From Conchocele bisecta (Eukaryota; Mollusca; Bivalvia; Lucinida; Thyasiridae), in NCBI GenBank assembly GCA_029237695.1, contig JAQRGA010000354.1, forward strand, positions 19,678 through 83,677: 64,000 nt of DNA, written 5' to 3'. Of the stretch, positions 11,053-19,861 are shown one piece after another. The translations under genes and the position numbers were made by a program. The notes below the pieces were generated by a model. It did not search any database. It was given only the letters and a program-made list of their open reading frames with translations, and had not been told where the DNA came from. Within the stretch, counting starts at the first letter, position 1. Each line of letters begins with the position of its first letter.

Positions 11053-11244
11053 AATAATATCTTCAATGGATACCAAAGCATTTAGCTTTAACTCTAATGT
11101 AAAGTACGCGGTCGGAGGTAATACACGCAAAAAGACTTGTTAACCCCTTGTACACCCAACCGTAACGGTTAGACCGACGGACGCGGCTTTGCCACCAATT
11201 TTCCTAACATCTTTGAACAATATAGGCTACCCAAGATTACTACG

Positions 11245-12495
11245 ATGGAGGCGGTAAACGGGTGGAAAGCAACACCGATGCAGTTTTGGCAGAACCAAAT
11301 AAATTTCGCTGTATGGTGCGCAACAGCCGGGTGTGGAGTTTCATATAAAGACCATCTGACATCCAAGAATGTCATGCTCCGAAGTGTCTACAACTTTCAT
11401 GCGTATTATACTATTAGGAGGATTCTCAAAGAACTAGGTGTTTCACTACCTCAAGACGACGCCTGGGATCCCATTTCCAACGCATACGACCGTATGGCGT
11501 TTGAAAGACTGTGTAACGAATTTAACGTTTCAAAAGACGCGGACTGGAGACAGAAAGCATTTCCTACCAGCACCAGCCTCGGGGACGTTCTCATTCGGGG
11601 CCAGTCTGGGAATTGGACGCAGACTGATTTTAGACACGATCACTCCGGCGACCACATCGTCAGTCGGAACGCCGGGAATTTTGACCCCGCGACGATGACA
11701 TTCGGGCCGGAAGTGTCTGGAGGTCGGCACTGTGGCGTGTTTTCTTGTAAAATGTTACCTCCGAAACTGGCTCACGTCGATTACATACAGCAGGCTGCTG
11801 AGGTTCAGAACGCGTGGGGTACATTTATGTTAGATAAGGGTATAGGGTTCACGCAGGCCGGGGTTACTCGCGTCAACGACTCCATTCGCACATACGTCTG
11901 GGCCATCCTCGGCGCACAGAAGCAAACTCGCAGTTCTATACTGGGCACGGGAACAGCGTTTGATGCACAAAAACAATTCTTGGCACTTGTAGAGGACGCC
12001 ATCTCAGCTAGGGTGGACCTGGAGAAGGCGATCCAGAATTATCAAGACGTTTTGCAGAATGCCAGCACCCCAGTAGACTATGTATTTGTAATAGGTCTTT
12101 ATATGGCGCCGAGCAATATGATACTACGAGACGACCCGGTTGACGGTTACAATAATCAGATCGTAATCGCCACCGTCAATCAAAAAATCGGCCACAACGG
12201 TAACGTGAACACGGATATCATCAAGCGCACCCCCAACATGATCGGGAGCGGAGGTGAAAATTCAAATAAATTTGAAAAAGATTTCATAAAACCCCCAATT
12301 CATCCAATCGTGCCTGGATTGGATACACCCACCCCAATTCGTAAATTGGATGCACCATCGAGTCCCCCTAATCCAACCGTAATTGGAACAGGAGCGGAAA
12401 CACCAATCGAGATTGGAAGCACAACACACGAGGAGGAGAAATTAGGGCTCGTCATCGCCCTCGTGGCGATCGGATTATTTACGCTTTGGTTGTAG
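11245..12495 (+). CDS. Conserved Polinton protein (PX-type), C-terminal membrane anchor
   Basis: An intact 416-aa frame from ATG 11245. The N-terminus (NGWKATPMQFWQNQINFAVW) and the middle (residues ~215-250, with YVWAILGAQKQTR and GTGTAFDAQKQFLALVEDAI) match a protein I know as recurrent in animal Polintons. Its function is not established; a virion role is plausible. Residues ~340-395 are a Pro/Thr-rich linker whose DNA is full of short CCAATT palindromes. The last ~19 residues are hydrophobic and could anchor it in a membrane. Its 3' end overlaps the ancestral 3' end of the convergent coiled-coil gene by about 20 bp. Confidence 0.8.
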   Translation: MEAVNGWKATPMQFWQNQINFAVWCATAGCGVSYKDHLTSKNVMLRSVYNFHAYYTIRRILKELGVSLPQDDAWDPISNAYDRMAFERLCNEFNVSKDADWRQKAFPTSTSLGDVLIRGQSGNWTQTDFRHDHSGDHIVSRNAGNFDPATMTFGPEVSGGRHCGVFSCKMLPPKLAHVDYIQQAAEVQNAWGTFMLDKGIGFTQAGVTRVNDSIRTYVWAILGAQKQTRSSILGTGTAFDAQKQFLALVEDAISARVDLEKAIQNYQDVLQNASTPVDYVFVIGLYMAPSNMILRDDPVDGYNNQIVIATVNQKIGHNGNVNTDIIKRTPNMIGSGGENSNKFEKDFIKPPIHPIVPGLDTPTPIRKLDAPSSPPNPTVIGTGAETPIEIGSTTHEEEKLGLVIALVAIGLFTLWL

Positions 12496-12719
12496 GAACT
12501 CTCTGGCAGAGAATAATAGGAGACCGGCGATTGCCACATTAAAGCCCAAGTATTATTGGCGAGCCATCCGGCCGTTTTTGATAATATAGATAACAAGAAG
12601 GAGAGGAGACCCCGATCAACCCAGGCAGCGCGGCAGCCAACTTTCCTGCTAATTTAGCCAGTAGATTGGCGAGGGCTTTTAGTTGTTTTTTTATCCATTC
12701 TTTGGCCCCACCGGATGGA

Positions 12720-12749
12720 TCTGGTGCTGGTGCTGGTGCTGGTGCTGGA

Positions 12750-12780
<31 letters not shown>

Positions 12781-12783
12781 CTG
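12720..12783. repeat. Hexanucleotide microsatellite GGTGCT/GGAGCT
   Basis: About ten units of GGTGCT with GGAGCT variants. On the minus strand it encodes the Ala-Pro tract of the coiled-coil/membrane gene; the plus-strand Gly-Ala frame is a shadow. Confidence 0.9.
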
Positions 12784-13761
12784 AACCACCCGTGATAGAT
12801 AGAACTAGAGACGATATAGATAGAATTAGGGTCGATATAATCATGCTGAAAGCCGCGATGACGGTTATTATCGTGACGCCCTTCTCTCTGAACAGAGTGC
12901 GAATACTCGCACCGAGTGTAGTGTCCTCGTGCAGGACCCTCGAGATTGTTTCGCGGCTCCGACTTAATTGACCGGAAAGCATCTCACGGTTAGTCGAGGC
13001 AGCCTCCAATTGAGCTTCTCTTTCATCCCGCAACGACCGCAGGAGTTTGTTGATCAGCTCGATAGATTCTCTATCGCCCTGTGCTTCCTTTATTTTTCTT
13101 TCTTCTAGAGCGATATGTTTGTCCAGTGCTGAGAGTTTGGAGAGGTTATTGACTAGTTCGCCCCGAGTTGTTTGCAGAACCTTATCGAGTCCCCGGAGTT
13201 CGCGAAGAGGTAACGGTGGGTCAAACTTTGTGCCGTTTATTTCGTTGACCGTGGTTTCAATCGTGTTAATAGCGTCGGTGGCTACGCGAGGGATCTCGCT
13301 GAGCTCGATCGTTTCTATAGTGGCGGCCGTCTTCGCCAGCGTTTCGTCGGTAGACTGTAGGGTTTTTATCATTTTTGTAGGCAGCGGCGCCTGAATGTCG
13401 TCGATCACTCCGAGAGCTCGAGCGAGGAGTACTCCATATCGCTTCAATGAATTGGGGCTGAGGAACTTTTTTGGGTCGTTCTTGTGCGTCAGCAACTTCC
13501 AGGTATTGCCCCATTTAACCCACAGGTCTCCCCTTTTAGTGCTGTGGAACTCCAACTTGACCTTGATACCGTTTTTAGACACCATACTCTCCCACCGTTT
13601 CACCAGAGTTTTCGTTTCCTTGTTAGACGCCAGCTCATTCTTGGAGATCCCCTCAGGAATCTTGGCACCGCCCGCCCATGTCGGAGTTTTGGATTTGGCC
13701 TCCCACGTTTAGAAATGTCTACTCGCCTCGTGCGGGTGCTCTATGAAGGACGTTTCGTCCT

Positions 13762-13911
13762 CATCATCATCATCGACGATGTAATCTTCTCGGTCGCCCA
13801 TAGTGTGATCTAATTCGTCCAAGCCCTCTCCGTGGCTATATGGATCGTTGTCATCATCATCGACGATGTAATCTTCTCGGTCGCCCATAGTGTGATCTAA
13901 TTCGTCCATGC
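13762..13911. repeat. In-frame 87-bp tandem duplication
   Basis: CATCGACGATGTAATCTTCT and the following ~45 bp occur at 13771 and again at 13858, an offset of 87 bp or 29 codons. It lies in the acidic N-terminal part of the minus-strand gene and keeps its frame. Confidence 0.9.
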
Positions 13912-13996
13912 CAATATCGAGACCAGCCATCTTTAATAATTATTATTATATTAAAGACAAAACAATACAGGTTTAATAGTTTCAATAACATTAATT

Positions 13997-15293
13997 ATGT
14001 CTTCGAGTCAATACGGTCGCAAACTCAATCCATACCGCAGACTGCGTGAGCCCCTCGGGGCAAAAGGCGTGAGACAGAGTGTCGTTATTACGAACAACCC
14101 ATCGACGATCGACCAGAACCAGCAGCTCTTAGTCCGCTTCCCCAACCTCGGAACTCACGACGTCATTGTTCCGGGTACTGTTCGCCTCGCTTTCACTATT
14201 TCGCTAACGTCGACGGACGCGGACCGAACCGTCGTTCAGAACCTGGGTCGCGCCATAGTCAAGAAGACTATGATAAAGATTTCTGGTAATGAGGTGATGT
14301 CGATCGATGACAGCGACGTCTACCATTGCTACCAGGACCTGTGGAAGACGGCACAAGAGTGCGAAAACGCTGTCTATCAGGGTATTGACACCAGCCGAAA
14401 TAGGAACGTAACCAGACTTAGAATCGGGGCTGGTAACAAGGTAGATGGCAACGCGAGCGACAACGCGGTCGCGGCGCTTACGGCAACCGCTTCTACATCC
14501 CGCTCGACTTTGAGTTGCTGGAGAGCCACATGCCCTACTATCAGAGTGCTTTGGCTGACCGCCTCGAATACGAACTAACGTTCAACGACTACGGCCGAGT
14601 TATCATAGCCAGCGACGTGTTATCGACGTATACGATCGATAATGTTTCGCTGGAGTACGACATGGTCACGATGCCCGAACTCGCGCGATTGATCAGAACC
14701 CAGTACGCCGGGCGCGTTGCCATACTTTACGACCGAGTTCTTCGCCATCGCAAGATGCCGAAAGACAAAAGCGACACATTGTGGAATATTAATGTCAACG
14801 TACCCGCCCGCTCGATGAAAGGTATACTGATGCTGTTCGAGGAGGCTCGGTTATCGCTCGGTGCTAGAAAAACCGACAGATTCTATAACCCCAAAATCAC
14901 GAAGGTAGAGGTGACGATCGAGGGAGTCCCCAATCAACTCTACAGCGCGGGTCTTCGCGCGCACCAGCAGTGGGATGAAGTAAGAAAGCAGTTTGCTGCC
15001 GGCTCTAAGCGCTCTCCGGAGGTTGCAGCAGTTGCCAAAGACCTGCAGCTCTCGGCGTCCAATCCCTCGCGGAGTTCCTGAATACCAAATACGCGTTATG
15101 GCTAGACATGCGAGCCAGCGACGATGACCAAATACACGGTAGCGGACGCCAAGTTGAGAACGCTAGTGAGGGTGTGACGATCCAGATAACCAAAGAGGCG
15201 GACGGAGCCGGGCCATTGAACGTGTACTTATATATAATTACAGACGCACAACTGAACATCGAAGATGGTCGATACGTATCAGCGATCTACTAA
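13997..15293 (+). pseudogene. Double-jelly-roll major capsid protein gene, two frameshifts
   Basis: Coding starts at ATG 13997. The frame changes near 14476 and again near 15050, then stops at 15291-15293, covering about 430 codons. Segments recognisable as the Polinton hexon-like major capsid protein include VVITNNPSTIDQNQQLLVRF, RFYIPLDFELLESHMPYYQS and the C-terminal FLNTKYALWLDMRASDDDQI. The predicted product builds the trimeric capsomers of an icosahedral particle. The last 29 bp overlap the ATPase gene, a close packing typical of co-transcribed late genes. Both breaks look like single-base indels in otherwise well-conserved sequence, so an assembly error is possible. Confidence 0.85.
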
Positions 15294-15957
15294 ATCTAAC
15301 GATTTATTAATACATAATTCTAAAGAATTAATTAAGAAATCTAGCAATCAATACCAATTCACGATTGGAGATGCCCACTCTGCCATAATATGTGGGCAGA
15401 CAGGATGTGGAAAAACGGTTTTCATCCTCGACTTACTCGAGGGATCCTACCGCGATGCCTTTCGTCACATTGTGATCCTATGTCCCACTGTGCGGCACAA
15501 CGATACTTATCAGCGGCGCCCGTGGATATGGACCGACCCTGAGGTATACGTTATTGACCCCGGTGATAGGCTTCACGATTGGTTGCGTGGTTTATACCAA
15601 ATATTTCAGGGCGAGCCCACCCTATACGTGATTGACGATTGCTCAGCCAAGGCGGCGATGACCAAAAAGAAGGACATGCTCTCCGAGCTCGCATTTTCTG
15701 GCCGCCATGCGAGGCAAAGCGTATGGATCTCCACTCAAAAATACAACGCCGTCCTCAAGGATCTGCGCGAGCAAACGAAATGGGTCGCCCTCTTTCACTG
15801 CAAGGACCGAGATTCATTCGATGACTGTCTTAGAGAGAATGACGTTTTCCCAACGCGCGAGGAGCGCCTGGAGGTTCGACAGATGCTTTCCGAAACTAAG
15901 CACTCCAAGCTTCTGCTAAAGACTGATCAACCAACTGCTTATAAAGTTATCAATTAA
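15265..15957 (+). CDS. Genome-packaging ATPase (FtsK/HerA superfamily, A32-like)
   Basis: An intact 230-aa frame from ATG 15265, overlapping the capsid gene by 29 bp. Walker A is GQTGCGKT at residues 44-51. Walker B is TLYVIDD at 119-125. A STQ sensor-type motif follows at about 156-158. Length and motif spacing match the compact packaging ATPases of Polintons, virophages and adenovirus-like elements, which power DNA entry into preformed capsids. This is one of the better preserved genes of the element; no break is visible. It ends just before an AATTTTGAAAACATTAGG box. Confidence 0.92.
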   Translation: MVDTYQRSTKSNDLLIHNSKELIKKSSNQYQFTIGDAHSAIICGQTGCGKTVFILDLLEGSYRDAFRHIVILCPTVRHNDTYQRRPWIWTDPEVYVIDPGDRLHDWLRGLYQIFQGEPTLYVIDDCSAKAAMTKKKDMLSELAFSGRHARQSVWISTQKYNAVLKDLREQTKWVALFHCKDRDSFDDCLRENDVFPTREERLEVRQMLSETKHSKLLLKTDQPTAYKVIN

Positions 15958-15960
15958 TTA

Positions 15961-15986
15961 ATAATTTTGAAAACATTAGGAAAATT
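15961..15986 (+). promoter_or_regulatory. AATTTTGAAAA box, copy 2
   Basis: ATAATTTTGAAAACATTAGG followed by AAAATTGC lies directly after the ATPase stop. It is a variant of the boxes at 10242-10270 and 16221-16246. Confidence 0.4.
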
Positions 15987-16002
15987 GCAAAGTAATAAGC
16001 TA

Positions 16003-16112
16003 TTGCAATGCTTAACAATGCTTAGCAATTGCTGAATAATGCTGAACAAATACTGAACAAATGCTGAACAAATGCTGAACAAATGCTTAACAATGGTTAA
16101 CAATGTTAACAA
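16003..16112. repeat. Imperfect 10-11-bp tandem repeat (ACAAATGCTGA)
   Basis: About ten units such as CAATGCTTAA, CAATGCTTAG, ACAAATACTGA and ACAAATGCTGA run head to tail between the ATPase and the next gene, ending in CAATGGTTAACAATGTTAACAA. Confidence 0.8.
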
Positions 16113-16220
16113 TTTGGTGCTCCGCTGCGAGCTTTGTTGCGAGCATAATGGTGATCATAAGTATCGGGTGGTGCGCTTGGCAATATCTTAAAGTAATGAG
16201 ACTTGTTAGAATAGTTAAAT

Positions 16221-16246
16221 TACTAATTTTGAAAAAATTAAGAAAA
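16221..16246 (+). promoter_or_regulatory. AATTTTGAAAAAATTAAGAAAA box, copy 3; decides a start
   Basis: The box abuts the ATG at 16247 of the next gene, arguing for translation from there instead of from the in-frame ATG at 16103. Its regulatory role is inferred from repetition only. Confidence 0.45.
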
Positions 16247-16912
16247 ATGAACTGCGACGAACTTCTCGATCAGCTAATGGAAGAAACCTCAACTCCGACT
16301 GCCAACATTCTGAAAGATAATGATCCGACAGAGCAATCGGGATCAACTCCAACTCCAACGGCAGTTGGTATTGGGTTGAGTGCAACGACTCCGAATGAAA
16401 ATGCGGCGCGACGCGAGCGTCTAGCTGCGCTGGTTGCTGGGGGACAATCGGAGCATTATCTAGGTAGGCGTCTCTCAGTTTGTCAGGTGGATAAGATGTC
16501 AGATGCGGAGATTAATAAAATGTATGCGCGATACGAATCCAAATTGGGAGCAGAGATGACAAAAACTCTTGGATCGGCGGCTATTCATTTGTACGCTACC
16601 ACCGTTAGTATACTTCTCCCTATACCAAACACCGAAGGGTTGATTCACGATCTAGAGACTGACCCTTTTATAGGACACACTCTTAGAACGGCATGCTGCT
16701 CAATTTATCACAAGTTTGGAATGTACTTAGCTCCACTGACAACCGCGTTGACCACGGGTAAACACTGTCAATTTGGACATATATGCCCACGAACTATAAG
16801 CTCTAATATTGATATTATAAATGATGACACAAGACACACACACGAGAGTGACGGAGTTGAACCAGATTGTTCCAACACAATCGAACCCGAGTGTTACTCC
16901 GCCACTGGATGA
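16247..16912 (+). CDS. Conserved small Polinton protein, unknown function
   Basis: 221 aa from ATG 16247; the frame is open back to ATG 16103 and those extra 48 codons would add an N-terminal hydrophobic segment. I prefer 16247 because a repeated AATTTTGAAAA box touches it and the sequence upstream is repetitive. The core (KMYARYESKLGAEMTKTLGS, then a hydrophobic stretch, then PLTTALTTGKHCQFGH) is a block I recognise as conserved among animal Polintons; its function is unknown. The N-terminal region is a Thr/Pro-rich linker. The 3' end overlaps the next gene by 92 bp in another frame. Confidence 0.72.
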   Translation: MNCDELLDQLMEETSTPTANILKDNDPTEQSGSTPTPTAVGIGLSATTPNENAARRERLAALVAGGQSEHYLGRRLSVCQVDKMSDAEINKMYARYESKLGAEMTKTLGSAAIHLYATTVSILLPIPNTEGLIHDLETDPFIGHTLRTACCSIYHKFGMYLAPLTTALTTGKHCQFGHICPRTISSNIDIINDDTRHTHESDGVEPDCSNTIEPECYSATG

Positions 16913-17396
16913 CATACCGCATATAAAAAATCCCAAAAGACAGGCAGCTGGGCGGGCGGCGGCTGCCACCCGAAAAGTGAAACAAGATAAAATACTCGCC
17001 GAGCTTCGAGAGGCTAAACAGTCGTTGCAATCGGGGACGGAGACAGCAAAACATCTGAAGACAGAGCAATCGGGTTCAACAGTGTTGAGTACAACAACAA
17101 CACCCCCAATTCACGAATTAGAAGCACACCCAAATTCTTTGAATTTGTCACCCAATACCAACTCCCGTTGGAGTTGGACTGAACCCCAATTCACGAATTG
17201 GAGTTGGTTTGTTGGTGGTGGTCTGGCAGTTGTTGGTGCCCTGTGCGTGTGGAAATACCCCCTATTACACCAATCCCGATTGGAAAAACAACCAGCCAGT
17301 GTTCAGAAGAAAGTTACGAAACACCAATCATCAGCAATGTTGAATTTGGATGCGCCCCATTTAAACATTGATCGCGACCCCTTTTATATGCAATAA
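16821..17396 (+). CDS. Conserved small Polinton membrane protein
   Basis: An intact 191-aa frame from ATG 16821. A basic Ala/Lys-rich helical region (KNPKRQAAGRAAAATRKVKQ, about residues 36-55) is a block I recognise from other Polintons. A Thr/Pro/Asn linker follows, then one hydrophobic segment (WFVGGGLAVVGALCVW) and a short basic tail. It is likely a membrane or virion-associated protein; the function is not known. It overlaps the preceding gene and is followed after 8 bp by the next, so the four genes look like one cluster. Confidence 0.7.
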   Translation: MMTQDTHTRVTELNQIVPTQSNPSVTPPLDDIPHIKNPKRQAAGRAAAATRKVKQDKILAELREAKQSLQSGTETAKHLKTEQSGSTVLSTTTTPPIHELEAHPNSLNLSPNTNSRWSWTEPQFTNWSWFVGGGLAVVGALCVWKYPLLHQSRLEKQPASVQKKVTKHQSSAMLNLDAPHLNIDRDPFYMQ

Positions 17397-17404
17397 TTAT
17401 AACA

Positions 17405-17641
17405 ATGGCTGAACAAGATGGTAAAATGATAGTGAATGCGCTTTATCACGCCGTGGTGATATCGGGTCTCAGTATCGTGTATTCTCGAGCAGGAAAGATG
17501 GTCTTAGGAGGGCCCGCTCCCAAATTGGACTTTACTGTGAGAGACGTAGGGCTCGTGACCTTGGGTGTAACGGGCGCAGTTGGGACCACCCGAGATTATC
17601 TAGTTAAAGCTGGAATTCTACCAGCTAATATATGGAAATAA
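17405..17641 (+). CDS. Conserved 78-aa Polinton hydrophobic protein
   Basis: An intact frame from ATG 17405. Two hydrophobic stretches (around residues 8-27 and 45-60, the latter with DVGLVTLGVTGAVGTTRDYL) suggest a small membrane protein. I recognise the family as recurrent in Polintons without an assigned role. The stop codon is directly adjacent to the ATG of the next gene at 17642. Confidence 0.7.
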   Translation: MAEQDGKMIVNALYHAVVISGLSIVYSRAGKMVLGGPAPKLDFTVRDVGLVTLGVTGAVGTTRDYLVKAGILPANIWK

Positions 17642-18054
17642 ATGGCTTCGATCGGAATAATGATAGGTGGTGCACTTGTAAACGCATTGGCGTTCAGCGG
17701 TAGCAACTTTATATTCTCGAAAATAGGAAAATCGGACGTGGATGAGGAGCGCAAGCGTCACGATTTAGCGCAAAGGAAGCGTGGTCGAAAAAACGAACCG
17801 CCCATCTGGACTGGGTCAATGAAGAGCTGCGCCGTGAGAATCACGCCGCGCAAACTTTCCATAACGTTGAAGAAGCCAACCGCGAGTACGCGCTGGCATA
17901 TCCACAGAAAAGTCTCGATCCAATGGATCGCGAGCCACAACTTTCAGATTTCTATGTACCGTCAGAGGCCCAAAAAGACCGCGAGATCGCGTTCATCGTC
18001 GTGGGAATCTCGTCGGCTACTATATCCAATCGAGATTTTAAATTAATTAATTAA
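17642..18054 (+). pseudogene. Conserved Polinton membrane/helical protein, frameshifted
   Basis: The frame starts at ATG 17642 with a Gly/Ala-rich hydrophobic segment (IGIMIGGALVNALAFSGSNF) and the family block DEERKRHDLA. Near 17765 coding moves to another frame, where HLDWVNEELRRENHA and FYVPSEAQKDREIAFIVVG are readable to a stop at 18052-18054. The original frame instead runs to 18046 with no family resemblance. Relative to the family pattern as I recall it some residues are also missing at the break, so a short deletion probably caused it. The function is unknown; the ends suggest a membrane-associated helical protein. Confidence 0.72.
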
Positions 18055-18094
18055 TTAAAACAATTTTTTTTTATAAAAATATATATATAGAACG

Positions 18095-18436
18095 ATGTTA
18101 GTTGACGAACTTTATTACGCTATGATCGATGTAGGCTACACTGCCCAAAAACATCGTTTACCTGGTGCAAAGAGTATGATTCGTCTGGCCCGAGATTCTC
18201 TCGAGACGTGGCGCGAGGACGAAAAAGCGGCCACCCTTTTCGCAAAGCGGATGTTAGATTCCTCCGAGTTAGATTCCCCTCTCCTGTTCCAACCCAAACG
18301 CGATTGGGGCTGCAGTGAAACTTCCAACAAAGGTTTATTATTAACGACGCAGTTACCGGACAAACTGGCGAGGGCATGTTGGACATTGTCCGATATATTA
18401 GAATACTTCGCATACGATGAACACGCGCAAACTTGA
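18095..18436 (+). CDS. Hypothetical 113-aa protein before the integrase
   Basis: The frame starts at ATG 18095, about 20 bp after an AT-rich TATAAAAATATATATA stretch, and ends 20 bp inside the integrase frame. No domain is recognised. The first ~60 residues are charged and helical (KSMIRLARDSLETWREDEK). The later part has no clear character, and another frame is open toward its 3' end, so this gene may itself be frameshifted. Translation is uncertain. Confidence 0.4.
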   Translation: MLVDELYYAMIDVGYTAQKHRLPGAKSMIRLARDSLETWREDEKAATLFAKRMLDSSELDSPLLFQPKRDWGCSETSNKGLLLTTQLPDKLARACWTLSDILEYFAYDEHAQT

Positions 18437-19428
18437 TACCAAACTAACGCGCAAGCTGTCGAATACATACTATAGCCCACGTGGCTACTGGAAGGGACTC
18501 GCGGCCATCAAGAACCTCGCGGCGGCGACCAAGGTTTCAGAAAACGCTGTCAAGGAATGGCTCAAGAAGCAGGCCATCTGGCAGATCTATTTACCCGCGC
18601 CTCACAATATTCCGCGCCCGAAATTCGACGTGCCGTTACCGAACCAAGTTCACCAAGCGGATCTCCTGTTTCTCCCTCACGATCGCGTCGGTCGCAAAAC
18701 GTACAAGTACGCACTGACAATCGTTGACGTAGCGAGTCGTTATAAGGGGGCTGAGCCGTTGGCCACTAAAGAGTCTAAGGAAGTGGCCGAGGCTCTTTCC
18801 CGAATATATAAGAGGAGTCCTCTCAAATGGCCGAATCTTCTTCAGGTCGATCCTGGCCGCGAGTTCACGGGCGCGGTCTCTCATCTATTGTCTAAGCACA
18901 CAGTTTCTATCAGACGCGGCCGCGTCAACATCCACCGGGACCAGGGGATCGTGGAGCGGTTCAATCGAACCCTGGCTGAGAGGCTGTTCGGACACCAATA
19001 TGCCAAAGAACTTGTAGACCCTCATTCGCAATCGACCGAGTGGGTGGCCAGACTGCCCGCCGTGGTCTCCGCACTGAACGGAGAGGTGACCAGATTGATA
19101 TAGGTAAGAAGCCCGTAGATGCTATCAAGTTTAAAAGGGTGACGAGCAAGCCCTCTGCCGTCTCGCGCGGGGCACCCGTTGGTTAGAGGAGCAGCCGCTT
19201 CCATCAGATATTGACGTCCGGTACCTCTATCAACCGGGAGAGCTCGAAGGTGGCAGCCGCCGCGCGACTGATCCCTTGTGGTCTCTCAATATATATCATC
19301 TAGATCGATCTATTACCAAACCCGATGAGCCCGTGCTCTATTATTTGGCTGATGGTCCATCTCGCGGTTTTGTTCGCGAAGAACTTCTTATGGTACCTTC
19401 TGACACCCAGCTACCCCCGATTACTTAA
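18417..19428 (+). pseudogene. Polinton integrase (RVE/DDE core), two frameshifts
   Basis: From ATG 18417 the first frame encodes a helical N-terminus (SPRGYWKGLAAIKNLAAATK), then the catalytic core with D82 (HQADLLFLP), D145 (LQVDPGREFTG) and E180 (DQGIVERFNRTL). It stops at 19101-19103. Reading resumes in another frame (KKPVDAIKF) and after a second break near 19185 continues through VRYLYQPGELEGG and FVREELLMVPSDTQLPP to a stop at 19426-19428. That last part is the C-terminal chromatin-binding-like region of the family. The enzyme would join the linear element to host DNA. The catalytic residues are intact; the C-terminal region is disconnected. Confidence 0.88.
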
Positions 19429-19861
19429 ATCAAGAGAGGTTCTGTATGTATTCCGTCTGGTAACACGCGTCTTTTATCGTAGTACGCCGAGAGTCCTAAT
19501 TTTTGTTGACAGTACGTTTTCATAACGCCGTTCTTTCATTTTAAATCCTCTATTTTGCGCTCACATCATAATGTGTTTTCCATCTTCTGTAGTTTCACTT
19601 AGTACTCGTTTATATCTATCTCAATTTAAATTGTTAGTTCTCTTGGACATTCCTTTCGCAGAGTTTTTATTAGTTGAATTAATTTTTCTACGAAATAACA
19701 CTTACTAGATAACGCTATCGCCCTATCTCCGCTGAATTCCATTTTGAAAAGTCCTGGCTCTCTTTCGCTCCATTTATCCCAAGCCAACCATTTATTTTTT
19801 TCTTTTTCAAACTCGTCTAGTAAGTTAGTCTAATCAATTCCTCTATCGTTTTTCCACTAAC

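Larger units (their letters stand above)
12475..13930 (-). pseudogene. Coiled-coil/membrane Polinton structural gene, broken
   Basis: A single reading frame runs from ATG 13930 to 12539, interrupted by one in-frame TAA at 13709-13711. The 35 codons between this stop and 13604 are open and read like coding sequence. The N-terminus is acidic with a 29-residue duplication (DHTMGDREDYIVDDDD twice). A coiled coil (~140-230 of the main frame) precedes a hydrophobic segment (~240-268), an (Ala-Pro)10 tract and an amphipathic KEWIKKQLKALANLLAKLAG helix. Near 12598 coding continues in a second frame (KTAGWLANN) and near 12550 in a third, to a stop at 12475. Conserved in animal Polintons by my recall; exact role unknown. 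Confidence 0.75.

Noticed and set aside
12666..12971. Plus-strand 101-codon Gly-Ala-rich frame
   Set aside because: It is a shadow of the GGTGCT repeat that encodes the Ala-Pro tract of the minus-strand gene.
16103..16246. N-terminal extension of the 221-aa Polinton protein from ATG 16103
   Set aside because: It begins in a tandem repeat and is separated from the conserved body by a promoter-like box touching ATG 16247. It is kept as an alternative only.
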